Part shown: one piece after another, positions 1 to 6,764 of the stretch
Layout: the number at the start of each line of letters is the position of its first letter
Numbering within the stretch: the first letter of the stretch is position 1
Assembly (NCBI GenBank): GCA_013824385.1
Contig: PNNU01000190.1
Span: 1-6,780, forward strand
From: Anaerolinea sp.
Lineage (GTDB): Bacteria > Chloroflexota > Anaerolineae > Anaerolineales > Anaerolineaceae
Length of the DNA: 6,780 nt
Direction of reading: 5' to 3'
The notes under the pieces: model-generated
The model's database searches: none
What the model was told of the DNA's origin: nothing
The model's input: the letters and a program-made list of their open reading frames with translations, nothing else
Translations under genes and position numbers: made by a program

Positions 1-6
1 GAGACG

Positions 7-912
7 ATGGGATACGGAAACTATAGTCAAGCAGCACATGATGCACTTTTAAAAGGTAGAACCAACATTCCTGCCCAACAGGTTTTCAAACAATCTCAAT
101 GCCACCCTCTCATGAACCCACACGGCGTAAAACTCAGAGAAAGCAGAGATGGCGCAGATCATCCCCAATCTCTCAGTATCGTCTTTGCGCTGGATGTTAC
201 GGGTTCGATGGGGGATATTCCCAAATTGCTGGCCACAAAACAGCTTCCGGTTTTCATGAAAGTGTTGATGGGATGTGAAATCCCTGACCCACAATTAATG
301 TTTATGGCGGTTGGAGATGCATTCAGCGATTCGTCGCCCTTACAGGTAGGGCAATTTGAATCCACTGCTGAATTGATGGACCAGTGGCTAACATGGTCAT
401 ACATCGAAGGCGGCGGAGGAGGCAGTGGTGAAGAATCTTATGAATTAGGCATGTATTTTCTTGCCGCACATACAGAGATGGATTGCATGGTTAAACGCAA
501 AAAACGCGGATACCTGTTTATGACCGGGGATGAAAATCCATATGACATTCTGCCAAAAAATGTGATTGAGTCAGTAATTGGCGACCGTTTGGATGATGAT
601 TTAAAAATTGAAGAGATTGTTGCTGAATTGCAAAAATCTTACAATCCCTTTTTCATTATCCCGGATTATTCAAGGGCTTACCGCTGCGAACGACGCTGGC
701 GTGACCTCTTGGGCGATAATGTTTTGATAATGGAACTGCCGGAAGATGTCTGTTATGTTGCCGCGGGCGCAGTGCTTTTGAGTGAAGGCCGCGCCAAAAA
801 TATGGACGAAGTGGTTAATTTTCTCACGGATGCCGGCCTGACCAAGGATCGAAAACCAAAAGTGGTAGCCTCATTGACCCCTTATGCTGAAGTAGTGCTG
901 AACCTTCGATAG
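7..912 (+). CDS. von Willebrand factor A (vWA) domain protein, partner of the PurA-like protein
   Basis: This is a 301-residue soluble protein with no signal peptide or membrane segment. The central region is a vWA fold. Residues 60-69 (FALDVTGSMG) form a hydrophobic strand followed by the metal-ion-dependent adhesion site, with D63, T65 and S67 as the D-x-T-x-S ligands. A glycine-rich loop at 134-146 (EGGGGGSGEESYE) sits where several vWA families carry GGGDxPE. The strand ending in TGDE (173-176) supplies the usual later acidic residue, D175. vWA domains generally bind a divalent metal and assemble protein complexes; the partner is not known here. About 60 residues precede the fold and are not recognisable as a domain. 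The ATG at 7 is preceded by GAG at 1-3, but the frame is open to the window edge, so a start further upstream cannot be excluded. The next gene follows after 9 bases in the same frame, which implies co-transcription. The fold is secure; the function is not. Confidence 0.88.
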   Translation: MGYGNYSQAAHDALLKGRTNIPAQQVFKQSQCHPLMNPHGVKLRESRDGADHPQSLSIVFALDVTGSMGDIPKLLATKQLPVFMKVLMGCEIPDPQLMFMAVGDAFSDSSPLQVGQFESTAELMDQWLTWSYIEGGGGGSGEESYELGMYFLAAHTEMDCMVKRKKRGYLFMTGDENPYDILPKNVIESVIGDRLDDDLKIEEIVAELQKSYNPFFIIPDYSRAYRCERRWRDLLGDNVLIMELPEDVCYVAAGAVLLSEGRAKNMDEVVNFLTDAGLTKDRKPKVVASLTPYAEVVLNLR

Positions 913-921
913 AAAACCTAA

Positions 922-2244
922 TTGCGCGCTTATATCGTTATTGATCTTGGATTCGGCGACGCCGGTAAAGGTTTGATCACGGACTTCCTCGTCCGTCAGA
1001 CCCAAGCCGGTGTCGTTGTGCGTTATAACGGCGGCGCACAAGCCGGCCATAATGTGATTACACCTGAGGGCGTCCACCACGCCTTTTCACAATTTGGTTC
1101 GGGAAGCTTTGTTGCAGGAGTAAAAACTTACCTCTCCAAACACATGGTAGTTCACCCGGGCGCCTTATTGGTCGAAGGGGATGTATTGGTCAAAAAAGGA
1201 ATCAGTGATATTTTTTCAAGAATCAAAATAGACGATCAAGCTTTGATCATTACACCCTACCATCAGGCTGCCAACCGAATCAAAGAATTAGCTCGTCAAA
1301 ATGGAAGACATGGCTCTTGCGGTGTCGGTGTTGGTGAGACGGTTGAAGACGATCTGGCCGGTTACGAAGATTGCATCCGCGCAGGCGACCTGGCAAAGCC
1401 AAACTTGTTGCTGCAAAAAATGGCATCCCTCAGAGATCGGAAACAAAAGGAATTAACAGAATCATTCGGCAATAGTCTATCTTCCGCACCTACACAGTCT
1501 GAATGGCAAATTTTTCAACAAGATGACCTGGCTTTACGTTGGATGAAATCCATCCATAGGGTGGTTGAGCTTGATCTCATTGATGATTCAAATATCCTTT
1601 CAAAGTGGTCAAAAAGCTGTAAGGCAATGGTTTTTGAGGGTGCGCAAGGGGTCCTGTTGGATGCCAATGCCGGGTTTTACCCTTATAACAGTTGGTCAAA
1701 CTGCAATCCAGATAACGCGATTGCCCTTATTCAAGAATACGCTCCATCCTGTGAGAATATCAAGGTCGGGGTATCACGCTGTTATTCGGTGCGCCACGGA
1801 CCGGGTCCGCTGCCCACAGAATCAACTGAATTGGATGGCATCATCAAAGAGCATAATCAAACGAATCCGTGGCAAGGAAGCGTCCGCTACGGCTGGTTTG
1901 ATCAGGTTTTGTTTGATTACGCATTGAGAACGGTCAAGAGTGTTGATGTGCTGGCCATTACGCATTTGGATATTTTACGAAACCTGGAATGCTGGAAAAT
2001 TTGCAGGCGCTATTCATCAGAACCCGATTTGGAAACCAGGCTTCCAACCTACCCTTCTCTTTCTCGCGATCAAAAAGAAATCGTGTCACTCCAATTAATG
2101 ACAGCCAAACCTGATTATGAATTTTTTAAAGCAAAAGAATCTGAAGTTTTGAGAGAGATTGAGCAAACATCAGAGTTGGCAGTTTCTTTATCCACCCATG
2201 GACCCAAATCTCAGGATGTTACAATATTAAAATCTGTTGCTTAA
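922..2244 (+). CDS. Divergent adenylosuccinate synthetase (PurA)-like enzyme, probably non-canonical
   Basis: The protein has 440 residues, close to the roughly 430 of PurA, which joins IMP and aspartate using GTP. Visible family blocks are GDAGKG at 12-17 (PurA GDEGKG; catalytic Asp13 and Lys16 kept), NGGAQAGHN at 36-44 (catalytic His at 43), FEGAQGVLLDANAG at 238-251, VRHGPGPLPTE at 290-300, ITHLDIL at 346-352 (guanine-binding Asp350 kept, the usual Lys is His348) and STHGP at 424-428 near the C terminus. Two regions differ strongly. The IMP loop TTGRGIGP is replaced by SCGVGVGET (132-140), and the arginine pair that binds IMP phosphate across the dimer is not visible before IRAGDL (152-157). 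The aspartate loop TTGRRRR is reduced to WQGSVRYGW (317-325), with one Arg. GTP-dependent chemistry is therefore plausible, on an altered substrate. Start: TTG at 922 is the first possible start after two in-frame stops (910-912, 919-921), and the family block begins right after it. No clear ribosome site is seen, so coupling to the vWA gene is likely. Confidence 0.85.
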   Translation: MRAYIVIDLGFGDAGKGLITDFLVRQTQAGVVVRYNGGAQAGHNVITPEGVHHAFSQFGSGSFVAGVKTYLSKHMVVHPGALLVEGDVLVKKGISDIFSRIKIDDQALIITPYHQAANRIKELARQNGRHGSCGVGVGETVEDDLAGYEDCIRAGDLAKPNLLLQKMASLRDRKQKELTESFGNSLSSAPTQSEWQIFQQDDLALRWMKSIHRVVELDLIDDSNILSKWSKSCKAMVFEGAQGVLLDANAGFYPYNSWSNCNPDNAIALIQEYAPSCENIKVGVSRCYSVRHGPGPLPTESTELDGIIKEHNQTNPWQGSVRYGWFDQVLFDYALRTVKSVDVLAITHLDILRNLECWKICRRYSSEPDLETRLPTYPSLSRDQKEIVSLQLMTAKPDYEFFKAKESEVLREIEQTSELAVSLSTHGPKSQDVTILKSVA

Positions 2245-2267
2245 GTAGAAATCATCAATACTAAAAT
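2237..2267 (+). promoter_or_regulatory. Weak candidate promoter for the GNAT gene
   Basis: TTGCTT at 2237-2242, overlapping the end of the PurA-like gene, is followed 19 bases later by TAAAAT at 2262-2267. The spacing is longer than the ideal 17 and both boxes are imperfect. If real, transcription would begin in or next to the inverted repeat at 2271-2293. This is inference from pattern only. Confidence 0.2.
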
Positions 2268-2270
2268 AAA

Positions 2271-2293
2271 TACAGAACATGATTGGTTCTGTA
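2271..2293 (+). other. Perfect 8-bp inverted repeat between the PurA-like and GNAT genes
   Basis: TACAGAAC at 2271-2278 pairs without mismatch to GTTCTGTA at 2286-2293 across a 7-base loop. It lies 27 bases after the PurA-like stop codon and 32 bases before the GNAT ATG. The sequence after it (CTTTGC) is not a real T-run and the stem is only half G/C, so it is a poor intrinsic terminator. It could instead be an operator dyad near the start of the GNAT transcript, or a weak RNA hairpin that separates the two units. Confidence 0.5.
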
Positions 2294-2325
2294 CTTTGCT
2301 AAATAAGAACTAAGGTTTGGAAATA

Positions 2326-3126
2326 ATGAATGAAGATCAGAAACGATACCATTTTGAGAAATGTGGCAGACTTGAAGATATCTCAGATCTGAGGAACCAA
2401 TACCTTGATGGACTGATTGAACCTCAAGAGCAGTACCTTGAACTCATGGTCCGCACTGCGAATATTTATGCGGTCTTGCTCAATGAAGAAAGGATTGGCT
2501 ATTTTCTTGTCGGAGAAGAGTTAACCCTGTTGGAATATTTCATTATTCCGAAAAATGTTGATTTGGCAGAGCCGATTTTCAAAAGCATCATTCGAGATTT
2601 TTCAATTCACAAAGCCCTGTGTAAATCTTTTGATCACATGCTACTTTCATGTTGCGCAGGCATGCAAAATAAAACCAGCGTATTAGGAATTCTCTTTAGA
2701 GAGTACCATCTTTCATATGATGCGGCTAAATTATCAGATATCAGGGTAAGACCTGCCAAGATTGAAGATGAAAGACATATTATCGAGGTCAATGAAGAAG
2801 TCTTTGACCATGACTATGAAGTCATTGAATATATAAATAAAAAGCAACTATTGATATTTGAAAAAGAACACACCATCATCGGGTTTGGCATCTATTCAAG
2901 AGTTATTGAAGGCAGATCTGATTTTGACATTGGCATGCTGGTCGAAAAAGAATTTCGCGGTCAAGGTATGGGGCAATTGATTATTGGTTATTTAGCTGAC
3001 TATTGCATAAAAAAAGGTTGGCGGCCAACCGCAGGCTGTGCCTCGGAAAATATCGGATCAAGACGAACTTTGGAAAAAGCTGGATTTGTAGCAAATTACC
3101 GGTTGTTGGAATTTTCCTTCGCGTGA
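2326..3126 (+). CDS. GNAT-family N-acetyltransferase with a degenerate N-terminal GNAT-like lobe
   Basis: This protein of 266 residues has two lobes. The C-terminal lobe (about 139-266) is a recognisable GNAT domain, which moves an acyl group from acyl-CoA to an amine. EFRGQGMG at 209-216 is the CoA pyrophosphate-binding motif A (Q/RxxGxG), and GCASENIGSRRTLEKAGF at 237-254 is motif B. That motif, with W232 and P234 just before it, resembles the ZmaR-like branch of GNATs (antibiotic self-resistance acetyltransferases), but this is only a resemblance. The N-terminal lobe (about 5-125) has the expected strand order but no pyrophosphate loop, so it may be a degenerate duplicate that shapes the substrate pocket or a dimer. 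ATG 2326 is preferred: AAGG at 2312-2315 lies 10 bases upstream, whereas the in-frame TTG at 2317 would be only 1 base from it. The gene is strikingly AT-rich compared with araA. The substrate is unknown. Confidence 0.82.
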   Translation: MNEDQKRYHFEKCGRLEDISDLRNQYLDGLIEPQEQYLELMVRTANIYAVLLNEERIGYFLVGEELTLLEYFIIPKNVDLAEPIFKSIIRDFSIHKALCKSFDHMLLSCCAGMQNKTSVLGILFREYHLSYDAAKLSDIRVRPAKIEDERHIIEVNEEVFDHDYEVIEYINKKQLLIFEKEHTIIGFGIYSRVIEGRSDFDIGMLVEKEFRGQGMGQLIIGYLADYCIKKGWRPTAGCASENIGSRRTLEKAGFVANYRLLEFSFA

Positions 3127-3162
3127 AATTCTAATTTTGAAAATCAATAATACGAGGGCAAA

Positions 3163-4020
3163 ATGGATGAATCCTTTCAATCATTAACCGATGTTTCAGG
3201 CACCATGTTGATCACGCTCTATGCGCGAGCCAGAGAGACCCTGAGTAAAAACCCGATTATTCAGGACCCAAAAGCCGTTGAGATCATCAACATCTTCAAA
3301 AAGGAACTGGCAGGGTCAACCAATCCCATCCATCAAAAGATCGTCAGAGATGCCTATAATCCCATGTTGGCGGTAAGCATGGCGCTTCGCAGCCGCCGCT
3401 TTGACCGTTATGTGTTTGAATTTCTGGAGAAGCATCCAGAGGGTACCGTAATCAACTTCGGCTGCGGCCTGGATACACGCTTCGACCGCATTGATAATGG
3501 CAAAGTAAATTGGTTTGACATTGACTTTGAATCCGTGATTGAACTGCGCCGGCGTTTCATGGTTGAAAGCGAACACCGGCACTTTATCGCCGGTTCAATC
3601 CTCGACGCAGAATGGATGACTCAAGTGAAAACCGCCGGACCGTACTTAATTCTGGCCGAAGGTGTTTTCATGTACCTCAAGGAATCCGAGGTCAAAGACC
3701 TGCTTGCCATGGTTAAAACCAGGTTCGGACAATATGAACTGGTTTGCGAGGTCTCCAACCGTTATTGGGTCGACAAGATGAACAGCAAGTACATGCAATT
3801 TAAATTCAAACACCAATTAGGAATGGAAAAGGGTGCGGTTTTTTCCTTTGGCATCTCTGACAGCAGGTATTTCGAAGATTGGGACCCAAATTACAAGTTT
3901 CTGGATGAGTGGACTTATTTTGATGATAAAGAGAAAAAATTGGGTTGGTTTAACCTGTTTTCGAAGGTAAACGTCTTTCGCAAAGTTCAGTGGACGGTGC
4001 ATTATCTGATTGGCAATTGA
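3163..4020 (+). CDS. SAM-dependent methyltransferase, leucine carboxyl methyltransferase / polyketide O-methyltransferase type
   Basis: This 285-residue cytoplasmic protein matches the LCMT-like family (TcmP-like O-methyltransferases), which methylates carboxyl or hydroxyl groups of peptides or small molecules using S-adenosylmethionine. The N-terminal block contains the typical MLITLYARA and the SMALRSRRFD segment. The SAM-binding motif is VINFGCGLDTR at 96-106, followed by the acidic strand WFDIDF (117-122) and the family's VIELRRR (125-131). ILAEGVFMYL at 163-172 is the expected motif IV region. The length is normal for the family. GAGGG at 3154-3158 lies 4 bases before the ATG, and the gap to the GNAT gene is only 36 bases, so the two are probably co-transcribed. 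In bacteria this family is common in secondary-metabolite and accessory loci; no polyketide or peptide synthase is visible here, so the substrate cannot be assigned. Confidence 0.87.
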   Translation: MDESFQSLTDVSGTMLITLYARARETLSKNPIIQDPKAVEIINIFKKELAGSTNPIHQKIVRDAYNPMLAVSMALRSRRFDRYVFEFLEKHPEGTVINFGCGLDTRFDRIDNGKVNWFDIDFESVIELRRRFMVESEHRHFIAGSILDAEWMTQVKTAGPYLILAEGVFMYLKESEVKDLLAMVKTRFGQYELVCEVSNRYWVDKMNSKYMQFKFKHQLGMEKGAVFSFGISDSRYFEDWDPNYKFLDEWTYFDDKEKKLGWFNLFSKVNVFRKVQWTVHYLIGN

Positions 4021-4045
4021 ACTTTTAAAATTTTTTTTCAAAAGT
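4021..4045 (+). other. AT-rich imperfect inverted repeat after the LCMT-type gene
   Basis: ACTTTTAAAA at 4021-4030 can pair with TTTT-(C)-AAAAGT at 4035-4045, with a single bulged C at 4039 and a loop of four T. It begins immediately after the stop codon. The stem is almost all A/T and so thermally weak, and the T-run lies inside the structure rather than after it, so it does not fit an intrinsic terminator. It may simply be low-complexity intergenic DNA. Confidence 0.25.
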
Positions 4046-4099
4046 GAAAACACAAACTAATTTGTTCAACATAATTCAGCATTACACAGTAGGTTCATC

Positions 4100-4666
4100 A
4101 TGGAAACAATGAGTTTCGAAGATTTTAACAATCTTTTGTTGGGCGAAAAAGGCGAATACTATGCCGGCCGCTGGGAATATTATAAAGAAGTCATCAATAT
4201 TGTTCAACAGCAAAACCCTTCATCCGTCCTTGAACTCGGACCCGGTTCGCACACCATCGTAAAAAATTGCGATATCATGGTCAACCCTGAAGATGATAAT
4301 TGGGGAAGGCCGCTCAACGAGGTAGGTCACATTTATTATAACGACGCCACAGAAAAGAATTGGCCAATCGCTGATAAAAGCTATGACCTGTTCATCGCCC
4401 TGCAAGTATGGGAGCATTTGAGCAACAAGCAAAGTCGGGCTTTTCGTGAAGCCATGCGCATTTCAAAGGCAGCCATCTTGAGTCTTCCCCTATGGTGGGA
4501 TTGCCCCAAAGATAACGCCAACTACCCCGAGCATCATCACATTGATGAAGAACTGATCGCCGATTGGACCTTCAACCTAAAGCCAGAAAAAGTGATCAAA
4601 ATCGCCAGAACTGGTGAGCGTGTGAGCAAGGGTCCGCGCATCATCTATTATTGGAAATTTGATTGA
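4100..4666 (+). CDS. Small class I SAM-dependent methyltransferase
   Basis: This 188-residue protein has a compact Rossmann-like methyltransferase core. Motif I is SVLELGPGSHT at 42-52, which binds the SAM methionine and ribose side. YDLFIALQVWEHL at 95-107 is the motif IV/V strand and helix typical of Methyltransf_11-like enzymes. A later segment with HHHIDEE preceding a short helix is seen in several uncharacterised members. No methyl-acceptor domain is attached, so the substrate cannot be inferred. It is unrelated in sequence to the neighbouring LCMT-type methyltransferase, so the pair is not a tandem duplication. A weak GTAGG site at 4089-4093 precedes the ATG at 4100; an ATG at 4109 is an alternative start that would remove three residues. 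The 79-base gap upstream leaves room for a separate promoter. Confidence 0.8.
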   Translation: METMSFEDFNNLLLGEKGEYYAGRWEYYKEVINIVQQQNPSSVLELGPGSHTIVKNCDIMVNPEDDNWGRPLNEVGHIYYNDATEKNWPIADKSYDLFIALQVWEHLSNKQSRAFREAMRISKAAILSLPLWWDCPKDNANYPEHHHIDEELIADWTFNLKPEKVIKIARTGERVSKGPRIIYYWKFD

Positions 4667-4716
4667 CCGAAAATCTAAAATAATGAAGGATTGATTTTTC
4701 TCACAACAGGTGAAAT

Positions 4717-5013
4717 ATGCTGAAACCTTATGAATGTACTCAATGCGGTTCAACAGATTTCGAAGACATAAATTTGAAGCAGGTTCGCTGTGTTTATTGC
4801 GGTAGTTTATTTCGCTTGACAAGAAATGAACCCACTTTGTACATCAACAATGGAGCCAATGTTGTTTTCGGAAAAAATGCAAATGTTGAAGTCCGTGGTG
4901 ATATAGAAATTGAGCGTGGGGCTAATGTGGATATTCAAGGGAAAGTCACTGTTTTCGAAGGAAAAAACCAGAAAGAATTTAGCTTGAAACTAATCAAAGA
5001 TAATAATGGATAA
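4717..5013 (+). CDS. Small zinc-ribbon protein with a periodic beta-rich tail
   Basis: This 98-residue protein of unknown function has two parts. Residues 5-30 form a zinc ribbon with two CxxCG knuckles (C7, C10 and C25, C28), expected to hold one zinc ion. Residues 43-82 are a run of short hydrophobic strands separated by small turns: GANV at 46, NANV at 54, GDIE at 61, GANV at 68 and GKVT at 75, so a turn recurs every 7-8 residues. This periodicity recalls bactofilin-like or other small beta-helical modules, but five turns are too few to assign a family. The last 15 residues are charged. AGGTGA at 4708-4713 supports the ATG at 4717. It is the last + strand gene before the convergent arabinose locus, 50 bases after the methyltransferase, so it may be in the same transcript. 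There is no signal peptide or membrane segment. Confidence 0.75.
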   Translation: MLKPYECTQCGSTDFEDINLKQVRCVYCGSLFRLTRNEPTLYINNGANVVFGKNANVEVRGDIEIERGANVDIQGKVTVFEGKNQKEFSLKLIKDNNG

Positions 5014-5125
5014 CTTAATCACAATAATGGAACACACTCCACTAACTGTCGATAAATAAATGTATCTTCCTTACAGTTTACTACGGAGAAATTCACATTT
5101 TTTTAAAATACACTCTTCCGTTAAA

Positions 5126-5160
5126 GTTGAATTCCGACTGCCGCTCAGCCGGAATTCAAC
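5126..5160 (-). terminator. Hairpin downstream of araA, likely terminator at the convergent junction
   Basis: GTTGAATTCCG at 5126-5136 pairs perfectly with CGGAATTCAAC at 5150-5160 (11 bp). After an A/C mismatch, CTG at 5138-5140 can pair with CAG at 5146-5148, leaving a five-base loop. The hairpin lies about 50 bases beyond the araA stop. Read leftward, it is followed by only three T and, about 15 bases further on, a T/A-rich stretch. Read rightward, no T-run follows. It is therefore better placed for araA than for the zinc-ribbon gene, and may rely on stem stability or act both ways. The rest of 5014-5212 shows no gene. Confidence 0.55.
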
Positions 5161-5212
5161 ACGTAAAAGGAGAGAAATGTCCCAAAAGGGAACGGATGTT
5201 GGTTAATTAATC

Positions 5213-6718
5213 TTAGTGATTGCCGCGCATGTGGTAATAAGCTTCGTTCCAGTGGATCTCTTTCTTGAATTCGGTCAATTTGGTGTTTTCATCTATCATC
5301 AAGAGTTCAATTCCGGCAATCTCGGCAAAATCCTGCATATGTTCAGCAGTCAAATCCAGGCTGAAGCTGGTATGGTGAGCACCGCCCGCGTAGATCCAGG
5401 CAGCAGCAGCCACCTTGAGATTCGGACGAGGAATCCATAACGCACGAGCCACAGGCAGTTTTGGCAATGGATGTTCGGTGGGCACAACATCCACCACATT
5501 GACCACCATTCTAAAGCGGTCGCCCATATCCATAATTGAAGCAGCCACTGCGGGGCCGGTCTTGGAATCAAAGATCGCGCGCACGGGGTCCGCTTTGCCG
5601 CCAATGGAAAGGGGCAGCACATCGATTTTTGGTTTGGATGAAGCAATGGATTCGTCCACCTCGAGCATGTGAGCGCCCAGAATTTTGTCTCCGGAGGGAT
5701 GGAAGTGATAGGTGTAATCTTCCATGAAGCTCATACCCTTTGGCAGCCCAGCGCCCATTACTTTCATGGCGCGCACCAGGGCTGAAGTTTTCCAATCACC
5801 TTCGGCGCCAAAGCCGTATCCGTCGCGCATCAAACGCTGCACAGCCAGACCGGGCAACTGAGTCAAACCGTATAAATCTTCAAAATTGGTGGTGAACGCT
5901 TTGAAATCGCCTGCTTTGAGGAAAGCGCGCATTCCAATTTCGATACGTGCGGATTCGATCAAGGATTGGTGTGCTTTGCCGCCAGGCATTAATGCCGGAG
6001 CTACTTCGTATTCATCCTGATAAGTTTGCACCAGTTTGGCAATCTCGGCATCGCTGGATTCATTCACATACTTGACCAATTCACCCACACCGTATGCATG
6101 AACTGCATAACCAAATTTTATCTGGGCTTCGACTTTATCCCCTTCGGTGACAGCCACGTTGCGCATGTTGTCGCCGAAACGGGCGAGCTTGGCGCCTTGC
6201 CAATCAGCCCAACCCGCCGCCACACGCGCCCAAACCCCCAGGCTGGCTTGCACTTCAGGGTCTTTCCAATGTCCAACCACCACTTTACGATCCAAACGCA
6301 GTCGGCTGCCGATGAAACCATATTCGCGGTCTCCGTGGGCGGCTTGATTGAGGTTCATGAAATCCATATCCATCTCAGCCCAGGGGATTTCACTGTTGTA
6401 CTGAGTATGCAAATGGACCAATGGTTTTTTCAAATGGGTCAAACCTGCAATCCACATACGCGCCGGGGAAAATGTATGCATCCAGGTGATCAATCCAATA
6501 CACTGTTGTGAATTATTGGCTTCAAGACATAAGGCGAGAATCTCATCTGAGGTCTTCACCACCGGCTTGAAAACCACTTTTACCGGAATCTCACTACTGG
6601 CATCCAAAGCCCTTGCTATTTCTTTTGAATGTTCGGCCACTTGGAGCAGTGTCTCCGGTCCGTACAAATGCTGACTGCCGGTGACAAACCAAATTTCGTA
6701 TTGTTTAAGATCGATCAC
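5213..6718 (-). CDS. araA: L-arabinose isomerase
   Basis: AraA (EC 5.3.1.4) converts L-arabinose to L-ribulose in the cytoplasm, the first step of the bacterial arabinose pathway, and needs a divalent metal such as Mn2+. The protein has 501 residues, the normal length. The N terminus carries the family signature [14 protein letters not shown] (7-20). The metal-binding and catalytic set is present: E306 in GAEGDWK, E333 in [11 protein letters not shown]350 in LGAHMLE, and the H448-H449 pair in [10 protein letters not shown]306, E333 and H350 fall at the same numbers as in the E. coli enzyme. The N-terminal and central catalytic region is followed by the C-terminal AraA domain from roughly residue 370. 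The start is GTG at 6718, with AAGGAG six bases upstream. The gene lies 46 bases after a fragment that looks like araD, so an ara operon read leftward is likely. Its GC content is clearly higher than that of the GNAT gene. The assignment is secure. Confidence 0.98.
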   Translation of the reverse strand: MIDLKQYEIWFVTGSQHLYGPETLLQVAEHSKEIARALDASSEIPVKVVFKPVVKTSDEILALCLEANNSQQCIGLITWMHTFSPARMWIAGLTHLKKPLVHLHTQYNSEIPWAEMDMDFMNLNQAAHGDREYGFIGSRLRLDRKVVVGHWKDPEVQASLGVWARVAAGWADWQGAKLARFGDNMRNVAVTEGDKVEAQIKFGYAVHAYGVGELVKYVNESSDAEIAKLVQTYQDEYEVAPALMPGGKAHQSLIESARIEIGMRAFLKAGDFKAFTTNFEDLYGLTQLPGLAVQRLMRDGYGFGAEGDWKTSALVRAMKVMGAGLPKGMSFMEDYTYHFHPSGDKILGAHMLEVDESIASSKPKIDVLPLSIGGKADPVRAIFDSKTGPAVAASIMDMGDRFRMVVNVVDVVPTEHPLPKLPVARALWIPRPNLKVAAAAWIYAGGAHHTSFSLDLTAEHMQDFAEIAGIELLMIDENTKLTEFKKEIHWNEAYYHMRGNH

Positions 6719-6724
6719 TTTAAA

Positions 6725-6730
6725 CTCCTT
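6725..6730 (-). promoter_or_regulatory. Consensus Shine-Dalgarno site that fixes the araA GTG start
   Basis: On the - strand AAGGAG lies six bases before GTG at 6718. The next candidate starts would be internal and would cut into the conserved N-terminal strand, so the GTG is the start. Confidence 0.85.
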
Positions 6731-6764
6731 AATCGTTCAAAATAAGTAAAGGGTCCGACGGCGG

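Noticed and set aside
922..2244. Calling this gene purA or phage-type purZ
   Set aside because: The IMP and aspartate loops differ from PurA, while the catalytic Asp13 is kept, which argues against PurZ as I understand it. A gene symbol would overstate what is known.
2317..2325. TTG start for the GNAT gene, adding three residues
   Set aside because: It would place the start one base from the AAGG site; ATG at 2326 has workable spacing.
4070..4075. CATAAT as a -10 box before the small methyltransferase
   Set aside because: No acceptable -35 element at the proper distance.
5044..5078. Inverted repeat AACTGT / ACAGTT after the zinc-ribbon gene
   Set aside because: Six base pairs around a 23-base loop with no T-run; not convincing as a terminator.
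5180..5191. Short hairpin TCCC-AAAA-GGGA
   Set aside because: Only four base pairs; likely chance.
5177..5206. Nine-codon reading frame (MSQKGTDVG) after a GGAGAG-like site
   Set aside because: It is too short and lies between convergent genes; there is no sign of conservation and nothing downstream for it to lead.
5350..5646. Open frames overlapping araA on both strands (also at 5415-5795 and 6026-6511)
   Set aside because: They overlap an intact, clearly conserved araA and have no recognisable domains or ribosome sites; they are shadow frames.
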